Assembly (NCBI GenBank): GCA_036346375.1 | Contig: CM070501.1 | Span: forward strand, 32,570,539 to 32,634,538 | Direction: 5' to 3' | Length of the DNA: 64,000 nt | Source: Guadua angustifolia | Lineage: Eukaryota > Streptophyta > Magnoliopsida > Poales > Poaceae | Shown: piece by piece, positions 20,625 through 32,166 of the stretch | Layout: each line of letters begins with the position of its first letter | How positions within the stretch are numbered: position 1 is the stretch's first letter | The notes under the pieces: generated by a model | The model's database searches: none | What the model saw: the letters and a program-made list of their open reading frames with translations, nothing else | Told to the model about the DNA's origin: nothing | Made by a program: the position numbers and the translations under genes

Positions 20625-23600
20625 ATGGCAATGGATTCCTCCAGAGACATCCGCTCCCGCCGCAGCCGCCCCCTCTTGTTCCTTTCGTTCGTCGCGTCCC
20701 TCGTCGGCACTTGTCTTGCTCGGGAGGCGCCGATGCCATTGCCGGTGCAGGTGCCGGCGGCACCACGGAGCGCGGGCGCTACCGGCGGCAGGCGGGCGCC
20801 GGTCCGGCACGAGCTGTCGCTGGACTTCTACGCCAAGACGTGCCCGGCGGTCGACCAGATCGTCACCAACGTCACCGCCGCGCGGTTCCGCGACTACCCG
20901 GCCGCCGGCCCCGCCGTGCTCCGCCTCTTCTACCACGACTGCTTCGTGGAAGTACGTAAGCAAAAGCTAGCATGCACACATTGTGCAGTTCTCTCGTGCA
21001 AATGTAAACATCACCACTCAATTCCCCAATTGCACCCACACTTTTTTTGTTGTGGTTTTCGATGAACATCCGGTCCTTTTTTTTTTGTGGCGCATCTTAG
21101 CACGTTCACGCCTCGGGTGCTAACTCGCACATATCACCTTTGAGTTACACAGTTACACTGCTTTCAGAGGCAGAGCACGTAACCTTACTAGTGTAGGCAC
21201 GTTCTCGGCATGGGTGTCTGATCAACTGTGGGCTGTGGCACTTTTTTTTTCAAGTTTCCTCTTGTTCTGAACGAAACTACGAATATAGGCTATTTCTCAA
21301 CTACGGGAACTTGTGACTTCCTGTTACATGTCATCTACCAGTAGCATGGTATCACGGTAACCGGTGGGTGCGGTGTTGACGATCTACTGATAGGGGAGTG
21401 TTATAATCGACTCATAGCATTTATTGTGCTTTTGAGGTCAAAAAGAGAGAGTTAGATTTATAATTTTATTTAAAAGAGATCAAAAGTGAAAAAAAAAGTG
21501 CAAATAGGCCAAATAAGGCAATGCTTCGATGTAACGTGAATGTACGTACAGGGCTGTGACGCCTCCATACTGATCGCGCCAACGGCCACCGCCGGCGACG
21601 CTGCGGCACGGCCGAAGGTGGAGAGGGACATGGAGGAGAACAGGAACCTTCTGCAAGAGGCGTTCGACACGGTGGAGATGGCCAAGGCCGCCGTGGAGAG
21701 CAAGTGCCCCGGCGTCGTCACCTGCGCCGACGTCCTCGCCCTCGCCGCCCGCGACTTCGTTCAGCTGGTACGCGCGCTCTGGCCCTGTCCTATTAATTCT
21801 CGCCTTTTCCCCCTTTCGGTTCATGCAAAAATGCGTGCATTTAGCAGCGCGCGCAAACTGAACAATCATCAAGGAGCAACTGTGCAAGTACAGTATATAT
21901 GCAAACGAAAGCACCAGCAAGCTGACGCTCCGGGTTTCAGCAAGAAAACAGTCGTGCAAGTATGCAGCATTGCATGCAACTCCCAAGTCCCAACTGTCAA
22001 AGTTGGTGTGCAAGCTTTCTTTTTTTTCTTATTTTTTTTAAAAAAGAAGAAGATTAAATTTCACAAAACTATATGTTTCTAGTTGCTGGTACCAATCATC
22101 ATAAAGCTATATATTTTAGCTTCTAGCTCACAAAACTATAGAATTTAGAAGAATTTGGATCACAAAACTATATATTTTAAAATTAACTGTTTATTGTAAT
22201 AAATCTGACGGTGTTTTTAGAAGAGCGTTATCACAGAACTAGAAGTTTTGAAAATTAACCGTTTTTTATAATAAGTCTGATAGTGTTTATCTATGTGGCA
22301 GCCTCACCCAAAATAGGAACTAAAATATGTAGTTTTTCAAATAGTTTTTAAAAAATCCATAGTCGTGTGAAATTTACTTTTTAAAAAAAATTGCTGCGCG
22401 AGTCTGGACCAGAGCGAAGCGCGGGCGGCAGGGGAAAAAAAGTTTACCTGCTCTGCTTTGCTTTGCATGCCGATAAAGGCGGACCGTGCGCGCGCTGTGC
22501 CAATGGACGGCATGTGATGAGGACTCAGGACTCAGGAGCAGGGCGCCTTAGTCAAGTGCAATATGATTATCTCGGCCACGCACGAGCCGGTAAAATAAAC
22601 AAGACGTGTTGTCACTTCATGTTTTCCTAAATCTATCATAATTAGTGGTGCGGTGCGGTCGGTGATCTACGGCTAGTAAATATTGCTCCTAGATAGTAGT
22701 TGCAGTGGGGCTTAATTTGTGGCCGTGTATACGTGCACAAGTAAATGTTAGGTTTCGGCCGTGTTAGTACTTAGTAGTAGAGTCTCTCACTCCGTTGCCT
22801 CTGACTCTAAGATGAGTGTTTTCTCAATGCAAGTCACTGACACGCACGGCTAACAAACGATCCAGTAGAGTAGTTTGTTTGTGTGATTGATTGCCTGATC
22901 TCGCTAGGCAGACAAAAAGTCGCTGCCTCAACGGGTAATTAGGCTTGGAGATTCGACAATCCCTTGGATGTTATGGTCAGTACAGGGCACCAAAGCATAG
23001 GGGCACCATCGTGTCAAAACCAGCAGATTTGGTGCTTGCAATTTAGGGGCACATGGATGGTTTGTGTGTGTCCGACTGGCAAGGACGTCAGGACAAGTTA
23101 GTTTGTCCGGCACCACCAGTGGCCTCTGAGCAAGTCAAGTGTTCTGTTCTTTCCTCGCTGCCTTTTTTCCTCCCACAATATTCAAGACTCAATCGTCCTG
23201 CCTGGCCCTCGCTTTGTTGTGTAGCACGGTCGCTCTTCTTTGGAATCTGCTCGTGCATCTTTCTGGACCACCTTTGCCTAGGTAGGTCACAACTCACAAA
23301 AGCCTAATAAATCATACAGCAAGGTCTTCGGCTCATAAGTTTTGTCCGAGTCAATCAATTTATATGTCTAATGATGATCAGTTTATGTAAATTTATAGGC
23401 AGCATATCCTGTGCACACAGGGCTTCTCGTGTACACACCGTGCACACTAACTAATAAAAGTCATGAAAAATTCTGAAAAAATTTGTAGGTGTACTTTATA
23501 GATTACTCTACCTATGTATAAAATTGTAGGTTTAAATTCAATACATATCAATAGTTACAAAAAAAGAAAAAATTCTAACAAGTTTAAACTATTTAAATTT

Positions 23601-26600
23601 GTGAGAATTTTCTCTTTTTTTAACTCTTTATATGTAATGAATTTGAACCTACAATTTTATACATAGGTAGAGTAATCTATGAAATACATCTATAAATTTT
23701 TTTAGAATTTTTCATTATTTTTATTAATTGGTGTGTACGGTGTGTATATAGAAAACTCTATGTGCACAGAAGATGTTGCCAAATTTATATGGTTATGTTA
23801 TCTCATCGTCATCTTGGATTTTCCTATAAAAAATTAAGGCCTCGTTTAGAACTTTGGAATTTTCCCAGATTCATGTGGGAATTGATTCATAGCATATCTG
23901 GTCTGAAAACATAGCAACAAATTTAAAGAAAGCCCACAAACGCCGACCTTGGTGGGATTTGGGCCGGATAAGAGAAGCTAAAATTCGATACTATATGGGC
24001 CAAAAGCCCAAAACTTGTTGATTCCTAAATCCTAATCACTAGTCGGATGTGGAGGGCTAAATATGGGAATTTTTTTTTAATAATACATTTTTTATTCGGA
24101 ATTTCAAAAATATTCCACCGAAAAAAAAATTCAGAAATATACCTCATGCCGCGTTGGACGTCAAGCAGGCCTAAATAGAAAAATACACGGCGACAGTGCG
24201 GGCGCTACGTGGCCTCGTCGCATGCTGAACGTGCGATAGGCACTGAACGGCGTCATGTCGCGCTGAACGTCTTGACAGAGTTTAAATGGCCTGTCGCACG
24301 CAGCGAAGTGTCTGAGGAGGTTTGTCGCCACGACTAACGTCACGGCAAAAGAACAGAATCTTGAATTTTTGTATTTAATATTTTTGTTGACAATTTTGTT
24401 GTAAATTGGTTGTACATAATTGTCTGTAATGAATCGGAGAAATTATTTTATTTAGTTAGTGATCGCATTTCACTTAGGGGTTTTCCTAGCCTCGTAAGGT
24501 CCGCCGAATATGGTAGAAAAATGACGGGGAAAAAGCACAGGCGGCCTCATAGCGTGTCATACCACTTAAGTCTTGCGAGATGGTCGGACGTTATTGACAT
24601 TTTGTTACCAAAATCGGAAAAGGCACTCGCATGCAACGCAAGCAGCAGTGTCGTGGCCACTTAGGGTTTTCGTAGCCCATGATAGGCCGACATGATCCAA
24701 AAATCTGAGAAAAAATCAAGGCGGGCTACCACTTACGTATGGGCGAGATAATGGACGTTGCCTCGGCATTTTGTTGCTAAAATCGAAAAAAGCACTTGCG
24801 CCACGAAACCATGGAAACTTTTACGACGTCGAAAATTTTTGAAACTCTTTATGGAGGTTCACGATATATCGATGATATTACCATAAAAATTTCAAATGAT
24901 TTTAAGATATGAGGATTTTTAAAATTCAAACAATACATATATAAGGGCATATACACGAAAGTTCGGATGATAAAATAAGCAAAAGATTAGATGATATTAC
25001 AAGGGCATTACAATGATTTAACTAACTAACGAAAAGCCTTGTTCATCATGGTGGAACAAATGATCGTTCGCTTATCTGAGTACAAACGAATGATGTAAGA
25101 CATTTTACGCATATTACGACCGTTCTAATATTGCGACCGGTCCTCGTACACCGCTCAATCCCTACTATGAAAGAACTCCATGGGGTTCCGATGCTCGGTA
25201 TGCCGCCCATTGGGTGGCCTATCTTGCGTCGTCTCGGTGTATAAGACTTAAATTTTGGTTGTTGTTTATGTGGATTTCGCCTCCCATATGGGCATGTCAT
25301 CCCGATTCGGCGTCCCCTATGTTAATACCACTCGGGTTCCGGATAGTCTGCAAGAACGAGTCAAGGATTTGTTGCGTGTTGCGGACCTCTCGGCCGCTTC
25401 CCTTGTCCCTTCTTCTTGAGAAGAGGAACCTCTCCCTTACTGCTTGTGTTGGCCGTTGGCGGAGACATGCGAGACGCCTGCTTCTGTTTGTTCGCACTCC
25501 ACTATATGGTGCGGGAGCTTTGTGTTGGGCTTATCCTTGAACAACCGGAGCGTGCCTGCTGATCAATCTGATATGCCCGCCTTGGTCGTTGAATAACACC
25601 GTAGGCGTACTCGGATTTGGCTTTTACGGGCGGTAGTGGCACCACGGAGAGGTTGCTCCCCGGTTATCCCATCTGAGAAGCATGAGATGTGGGTGAGTGC
25701 GTCTCCGGTCCACCGGTTGAAATACCACCGACCGCTCATCCTCGGCCAAGGGCACCGGTAGAATCTCCGGTCCGCTAGATCACCGTGGCGGTATCAACCA
25801 TCGCCTCCGTGCCATGTACGCAAACGTCGGGGCTTTGGGTGGCCCCGAGGAGGTTCCTCCTTTGACTTGTTGATGTTCGCAAGTGTCCTTTTGAACTCTG
25901 TATGCGATGAACTTGTTTAGAACTACTACTTTGTGTGTTCAACATGAGTATGTCGCATGAAACTCACCGTCGGTTGGCCCTTGCACACCGCCCTAAGCTC
26001 TGGTCGATCTAGAAAAGGATATATCTGGCGGCCTCTCCCACCGGTGAAGTTCTCGAGCGGCGGGGTAGTTGTCGTGGCGATTGTTGAGAAATTCGTAGTC
26101 ACGTCGTTCCGGCCGTCGATCCATTAGAAGAAGCAACACCGCCCTCGTCTTTGAGAAAAGAAAGAACGATGCATGAGATGGTAGTGTTACCTCAGATTGT
26201 GTGGGCCTTGATGGGTTTACCTTGTAGGTGCGAACTGCAAGAGATGTGTGTGCGGCCGTGTCTCCATGGGTAGATTGCATCATCTTGGCCGTAGGTTCTG
26301 ATCACATTTCGGTCGGGCAACTCCGGAGAATCAGGGCGTCGGCGCAACTCTCATCCGGATATTCGGGTGGATGACTTCGCTTCTTGAGAGGCGACGAGAA
26401 ACGACATTGTGGTTTGGTTGTGTTGGATGTCTACCCCTCGGACCTATTTTATAGTGGTAGTGAGGGTTACTCCACACAATTACGCTCTTGCTACTGACGT
26501 GTTGTTATTTCATGGCGTGTTGCGGCGTGTTGTCATTTTATGGCGTGTTGCAGCGTGTTGTCATTTCATGGCGTGTTGCGCGTGTTGTCATTTAATGGCG

Positions 26601-29400
26601 TGTTGTCGTCTCGGCTGGTAAAGTCGCTAGCAATGAGTAGTCACATCATATTGGAAAAATTTATTGCGTCTCATTGTCGTGTCTTCGTGGTAAAGGTGCT
26701 ACCAAGTGAGTAAAGGTGCTAGGTGTGTGACAAAGCGTCTAGGCGATGAAAGGAACAACTAAGTACGTAAGATTAAGTTTACAAAAATACAAATGCAAGT
26801 GCAACATATTTCAAATGAAACACTTAGTACATAACATACTAGCAATAATAAAAATCAAAAGAAACTCTTTATCGGCCTACTCGCTTCTCAGGGAGGCCTC
26901 CTCCTCCGAACACAGTCCTGCGAGTCAAGCTAACGTGGCGGCGCGTGGGGCCTCTCTGACCTAGCCGGGCGTCGCGTGCGGCCGAGTAACTCGCGTGTCG
27001 GTCTTTGGCGCTCGTCTTCTTGACTAGGCTGCGTCGGTGGTGGCGCTCCGTCGGCCAGGATGATGATGCCCCACCCCAAAGACGTCCGTGGAGAGGTAAT
27101 CACGGTAGTCCTCTGGGTGCAGGGCATCGCCCTCGTAGAGGCGCTGACCTCGGCGTGACGCGTCCTCGAGTGCTCCTCACTCCTCGGCCAAAGGCAAAGA
27201 TACGTGCGTATTAGGGGTGGTCGCAGTCGTCCCTTCCTCTCGTGCTGTGGGTGAAAAATAAGTATAGCGTTATTAGATAGCATTACGCAAAGAACAATTA
27301 TAAAAACATCAATACAAGGAACTTACGAGTGGGTCATGGGTGGGACTTTGCACGGACGTCGTGCCTTCGGGAACACTGTCGAGACCAAAGCGCCTCATCA
27401 CACGATGGATGGCGTAGCCCTCGGCGTGGACGTCGAACACGAGGAACCGACGGGTGAACCAGTACTGTGCGTCTCGTGTGCAAAGGGTGTCACCGAAGCT
27501 GAGCTCATTTTGAGGCTGACTATACTCACCGGCGTCCAAGCTAACTGGCGGGGGCAACATCCTCTCATATGCTCGCACTAAAAGCACTCGATTCCATCCC
27601 GTTGCTCTGCCCCCTCACATATGATCTCCACGATGCGGTTCCCTTTAGCTCAACTAACTCCCAGTAAATAGTGTCGTTTCGCACACTACATAGGCAAAAT
27701 ACCTTCAACTCACACTTGTCTTCTTCCATCCGAAAAGTATAATACAACCATTTCAACACGGAACCAAATGTGCGCTCCTCGAGCCTACTCAAACTTCTGT
27801 CCACATACTGCATGTTACTTAGATCTGCACCCTCCAAACCATGCATTACAACCCCATCTCCATAATAAATCCTAAATGGAACTCATTCTGCCATATCTGC
27901 GAATCCATTCATTCACCCACGAATTAATTATCTTTCGTACAAAATACTATGACGTAACATAACTATACCTACATGGTGCGAAAATATATATCTAACCGTA
28001 AAAATATCTACATTCCTAATAATTCATATCGATGTAGTTATATCGTAAAAAAATTACATTTCCATCAATATGTACCGATATACACCTATCCGTAAAAATT
28101 CATTCCTAATAATATATACATTTGTATCGATGTACTTATATATTAAAAAATACTCATTAAGTAACTATATTTCCTTCAATATATACCGATATACTCCTAT
28201 CATAAAAAATATCTAAATTTTCTAAACTAGAACTAGTGTGACCTATCAATTTACCTACATTTATCCGTAACATACATCTAAAACTATTTCTAATCTACCA
28301 CTATTTATTTGCTACAATGCTCTAGATCTAACTATTTCTAACATATTATAATTTCTTCGCTAAGAAAAGTAAACAACAAAAATTTACCTCAAAATAGTGG
28401 CGCAGAATCTGCCCTTCTTCCTTCTCTCTTCCCCTCTCTCCCCTCTTCCTCTTCCCTTCCTCTCCTCTCTGTTCTCTTCTTGGGCGCACAAATGAGAACA
28501 TGCAGGCGAGCGGCTCATATAAACGCTCCTGTCGCACGACCATCGTGCGACAGGAACTCACGCCCCCACCTGTCGCCACGACCATCGGTCGATTTGCTCA
28601 CTGTTGTGCGACAGGAGCCGTTTCGGTTCCTGTCGCACGTTCGCCGTGCGACAGGAGGCCACGTCAGCGCCGGGCACTTGTCGCCCGTGTATTTTCTATT
28701 TAGGCCCCTGTCGCGACAGAGGTATATTTCTGAAAAATTTTTTTCGGTGGAATATTTTTGAAATTCCGAATAAAAAATATATTATTAAAAAAATCCTAAA
28801 TATGGTGGTTTTGTGCCGCAGGCAGGTGGTCCGTACTACGCGGTGAAGAAGGGCAGGAAGGACAGCAAGGTGTCCCTGGCGGGAAAGGTGCGCGGTAGCC
28901 TCCCCTGCGCCAACTCCACCGTGGACGAGCTCCTCCGCATGTTCGCCTCCAAGGGCCTCGGCGTGGGCGACCTGGTGGCGCTGTCGGGGGCGCACACCGT
29001 CGGCTTCGCGCACTGCGCCCACTTCGTTGGCCGCCTCTACGACTTCCGGGGCACGCGGCAGCCGGACCCGGTCATGGACGCGCGGCTCGTGAAGGCGCTG
29101 CGCATGTCGTGCCCCTACACCGGCGGCAGCGCCCGCGTGGTGGTGCCCTTCGACGTGAGCACGCCGTTCCAGTTCGACCACGCCTACTACGCCAACCTGC
29201 AGGCCAGGCTGGGCCTCCTCGCCTCCGACCAGGCGCTCTTCCTGGACGCCCGGACCAGGCCGCTCGTGCAGGAGCTCGGCGCCGACAAGAACCGCTTCTT
29301 CCAGGCCTTCGCCGCCAGCATGGACAGGATGGGGTCCGTCCGGGTCAAGAAGGGCAGGAAGGGAGAGATCAGGAAAGTCTGTAGCCAGCACCTGTTTTGA
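20625..29400 (+). CDS. Class III secretory peroxidase (peroxidase 19-like)
   Basis: Three exons: 20625-20951, 21552-21767 and 28822-29400, all GT-AG, giving 373 aa. A signal peptide (LLFLSFVASLVGTCLA) precedes a Pro/Ala-rich spacer, so the protein is probably secreted to the cell wall or vacuole, where this family uses H2O2 to oxidise phenolics. Distal heme motif RLFYHDCFVEGCDAS (R100, H104) has Tyr where Phe is usual before the His. The proximal heme motif is DLVALSGAHTVGFAHC (H239). Cysteines match the family pattern, and the C-terminus is KKGRKGEIRKVCSQHLF. The AVKKGRKDSK, GRLYDFRGT and LRMSCPYTGG stretches resemble peroxidase 19 rather than the common clades; the symbol is left blank because orthology was not tested. 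Length exceeds the usual ~330 aa through the N-terminal spacer. Intron 2 (7,054 bp) holds two MITEs and a 4.7-kb MULE whose edge is 25 bp from exon 3. Confidence 0.95.
22051..22378. repeat. MITE related to 17307-17686, in peroxidase intron 2
   Basis: Starts attaaatttcacaaaacta and ends gtgtgaaatttact. It shares aataagtctgatagtg and gtggcagcctca words with the MITE at 17307-17686. It is flanked by tttttaaaa-like sequence on both sides (about 22032-22045 and 22378-22390), which may be the target duplication. Confidence 0.55.
23408..23771. repeat. Foldback MITE in peroxidase intron 2
   Basis: The left arm contains gtgtacacaccgtgcacac and gtagagt...aattgtaggttt; the right arm carries their inverted copies (ggtgtgtacggtgtgta, aaacctacaattttatacat). 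The centre lies near 23585. Outer words gtgcacac/gtgcacag close the foldback. No coding capacity. Confidence 0.7.
25046..25300 (-). pseudogene. MULE 3' ORF module (shared by both copies)
   Basis: An 84-aa open segment beginning MTCPYGRRNPHKQQPKFKSY and containing GTPWSSFIVGIERCTRTGRN and a C-x2-C pair. The same module occurs on the plus strand of copy 2 at 60267-60551 (CPYGRRNPHKQQPKF, GTPWSSFIVGIERCPRT). The next upstream piece (about 25300-25500, NTQQILDSFLQTI) also matches copy 2 at 60180-60240. Function is unknown to me; conservation between two otherwise different copies suggests it belongs to the parent element. Confidence 0.5.
27309..27587 (-). pseudogene. Plant mobile domain-like fragment inside MULE copy 1
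   Basis: A 92-aa open segment with RRFLVFDVHAEGYAIHRVMRRFGLDSVPE. The HRVMRQFG-type motif is typical of the C-terminal part of plant mobile domain (aminotransferase-like) proteins often carried by MULEs. Copy 2 does not carry this segment; it has MuDR transposase sequence in the equivalent place. Downstream (about 25.5-27.2 kb) the frame is lost in GC-rich, partly tandem sequence. Confidence 0.5.
27565..27846 (-). pseudogene. MULE N-terminal ORF module (shared by both copies)
   Basis: A 93-aa open segment starting MHGLEGADLSNMQYVDRSLS, with ERTFGSVLKWLYYTFRMEED and CSVRNDTIYWELVELKG. The same module lies on the plus strand of copy 2 at about 58955-59225, disrupted there by small indels. It resembles the region that precedes the MuDR DNA-binding domain in grass MULE transposases; that assignment is from memory of the family. 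Its 5' side (27847-28330) is AT-rich leader sequence also shared with copy 2 (58440-58950). Confidence 0.5.
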
Positions 29401-30780
29401 TGTATGTGTGCTCGATCTATCGCTCGATCATTTGGTCCATCGATATGTATGGTCTATACAAGAAAAGATAGCTCTGTCATTGTTTCCATGGGGAGCTTGT
29501 TCAGAGTTTAGAAGAGCTATCTCTTGATGTATTTGCCATTCTAGAGAGTAGCTTGATCCTTTTCGTTTGTGCTTGTGCAGGAAACCTGCGCAGGTTTCTC
29601 TTGTTTTAATTCCCTCTCGGTGTGTTTTTATGGGCGTGCAGGTTTCTACACGCACATCCCATTTCTGTGGCTTCCTGTTTGTTTGATTGGATTATTGCTG
29701 AAGCAGGGGTCAATGTGCGACGATCTCTGCGTAAGCTCAACTTAGCAGCTCATCCATGGTAATGGAATTAATTACAGAATTTAACGAGTTCAAATCAAGC
29801 ATAAACTGTACGGAGTAATGATCATCTCAAAATGTTTCCTTCCTGAAGTAAGAGCACGAGGGCTCACAAAATCAACGATTTTCAACACAAAATCGTGATT
29901 TTCAGCTGTGTTGAGGCGACTCGGCAATAAAAACCACTTAGTAAACCGTAGAGTTCAAATGCAAATTTAAAAAAATTACACAAAAAGTGTTAGATTTTTA
30001 AAATTTTTTGCATAAGGTCCTGAGGTAATGCTAATGATGCTATAAAATTTTCAGAAGATTATCATATCTGTGTTCTTTCAAAAAATTCAAACAGTGATAC
30101 GTTAGAATATATGCTCTTTAGTTTTTAATTTTATAGGGGCACAAAATGAAGTCTAATATTTTTTGAAATTTTTATGTGATGTTCTAACGTAATTTTAATG
30201 ATGTCATAAAATTTTTAGATGATGATCAAGTGTGTGTATTTTTTAAAAATTCTGAAAGTGCTGCTATCATTGTATATGCTCTTTAATTTTAGTACATGAT
30301 CCTTTAGCACTAGTTATAGTTACATTAAAATTTCAGAATATAATAAATCTTTTAAATTTTTATACAAATCTAACAATGTCTTTATTCTTTTGCATTAATT
30401 GCTATTTTGGATTTTTTAGAAGCACTAAATGATTTCTAAAATTGTTTAAATTTCTCTTAGGTGTTTTATAGATCAATGGGGATTTTTGTAATTTTTTTAC
30501 TGATCGAAAATCGGTGAAAATTGCTTTATTTTCTGTTCTTTTCGCCATTGTTTGGCTTACGAGTTTAAAATTTTGAATATAACTTCTTCATTTTTACTGA
30601 TTTTCAACCATTTTCACTTGATTTTTATCGATTTTTGAAAATAAAAAAATCATTTGAAAATCAAATTTTCAATTTTTTTAGCCCTGAAGAGTACTGCTTG
30701 TTGCAGCTGAACCAATATGTCTTGTTCTGACATGAGTCAGACTAACATTTTTTTGGATTAATTGATAAAATATCCTCACT
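29401..30780. other. Peroxidase 3' UTR and AT-rich spacer
   Basis: 29401 to about 29660 reads as the 3' UTR of the peroxidase gene. From about 29870 to 30680 the sequence is AT-rich and carries two or three copies of the ataaaattttcaga-gattatca / aaaaattcaaacagtgatac motif also seen in 13.1-14.6 kb. No gene. Confidence 0.45.
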
Positions 30781-30992
30781 GAATTATGCCATGATAGACC
30801 CACATATCAGTAAGACATCACAAAATATTTTATCAATTACATCAAATAAAATAGGGTATATAATCAAATCTCCCCTAATTTTTTTCCAAAAGGAAGGAAA
30901 CAAAGGGAAACTGACCCAACACCCCACCAATGATTGGCTGAAGAGGATGGCCCAGCTGAGTAAATGGGAGGAGAGAGCAATGGAGCACACTA

Positions 30993-31228
30993 GGTCCCGT
31001 TTGGTACGGTTCCAGATTCTAGTAGAAACGGAAACGGTTCCGGATTCTTGGTAGAAACGTTTCAGGTAGAATCAGAATCCGGAGGAACGGGTTGCTAGCC
31101 GATTCGACCACGGCGTAAAAATCGAAGCGATTAAGCTTTGAAACGTTCCAAGTCCTATTCCGTTTGGTTGGATTTATTTCAGATTCTAGGAGAAACAGTC
31201 CGGTTCCAAGTTGCCAAACAGGGCCTAA
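30993..31228. repeat. MITE with hAT-type ends
   Basis: Left end taggtcccgtttggtacgg; right end ttgccaaacagggcctaa, its inverted copy with small differences. The interior repeats ttccagattctag/ctagaatctgaa-like words (gattctagtagaaacgg, gattctaggagaaacag). No coding capacity. Confidence 0.6.
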
Positions 31229-31464
31229 GGGTCTATTTGGTAGGGATTCAACTTCTCCATATTCTGAGAATCTAGTGAAGCTGAAAATTTTAGTTTCACC
31301 AGATTCATGAAACTAGAGCTGTGAGTACATTAAAAGTGTTTAGATAGATCATCTTGTTTACATTTTAGACCAAAAATATAAACTTAATTCACTTTATTTT
31401 AGCCTATAAATTTCAGATTTCAAAAGAAACTAGAATCTAAACCTCTACTAAATAGACCCTAAAT
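31229..31464. repeat. Second MITE, adjoining the first
   Basis: Left end agggtctatttggtaggg; right end cctctactaaatagaccct, the inverted copy. The interior carries gattcatgaaactag in relation to ctagtgaagctg words. The two MITEs abut directly, so one probably inserted at the other's edge. Confidence 0.6.
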
Positions 31465-31982
31465 CCATCCCTCTCTGGCTCTCTGTACAAGTAGGCGCGG
31501 CCTAGCTAGAGGTTGATGTAGAGAGGCTGAGAGAGTCATTCGGCTAAAAGAGATGTGAAGTCCCATCGCCAGATCCTACGTTGATCCACCCTGTTTTGTT
31601 GACGATAAAGACAAACATTGCTCCATCCATCTTGACGATAGAGAGGGAGGGGCAAGGGAAGAAGGCGTCCGGTTGGTCTGCCGACGTCCGGACGGAAGGA
31701 CAGTCCTGAGCTACATATGTAATGTAGCCCCCCCCCCCTCCTCTCTCTCTAGCTGCAGCTGCTCTCTGCTTTTCTCTGCTCGGCAGCAGCTAGCAGGGGA
31801 AGGGGGAGGGGGCCCTGCTTTCTTCCTGCCGCACGGGAGAGCGCTGCCTACACGTAGCGTATGTGCTCCTGTGAAACTACAGTACGAGGCTACGAGCTAC
31901 AAGGTGCCGTGCATGCATGGTGGTGGGCTGGTGGCTGGTGAGAATTGAGATGGATGGAACGCGCCGGTCGAGAATCAAGTGC

Positions 31983-32153
31983 ACGGCCGTCCGGGTTCGA
32001 GCCTTGGCTCGTCCGGGTGCGCCTCGGGTCGGGTATAGTTGCGTGTGTGTGGATGTGCGTGTGTAGGTGGATGTGTGTGTAACTGTAGCTCGGCTATGTT
32101 CTCTTCTTCTATAATGAATGCCAGAGTTTCTGGTCAAAATTTAAAAAAAAAAA
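31983..32153 (+). mobile_element. 5'-truncated SINE with 13-bp target duplication
   Basis: Flanked by identical 13-bp repeats GAGAATCAAGTGC at 31970-31982 and 32154-32166. It contains a tRNA-type box B (GGTTCGAGCC, about 31993-32002) and ends in an A-rich tail (32142-32153). Only ~10 bp precede box B, so box A is missing and the copy is 5'-truncated. The ttcttctataatgaatgcc stretch before the tail is typical of grass SINE 3' parts. Confidence 0.75.
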
Positions 32154-32166
32154 GAGAATCAAGTGC

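Larger units (their letters stand above)
24067..28796 (-). mobile_element. Mutator-like element (MULE copy 1), 4,730 bp, inside peroxidase intron 2
   Basis: Long terminal inverted repeats of ~130 bp: left gaattttttttt...ttattcggaatttcaaaa, right end closing ...ttattaaaaaaatcc. The element is bounded by identical 9-bp direct repeats TAAATATGG at 24058-24066 and 28797-28805, the Mutator signature. It shares both ends and internal modules with copy 2 (57933-61536), but in the opposite orientation: its GGATTTT end is on the right. Internal frames are broken, so it is probably non-autonomous. Subterminal regions are dense in cctgtcgcacg/cgtgcgacagg palindromes. Confidence 0.9.
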
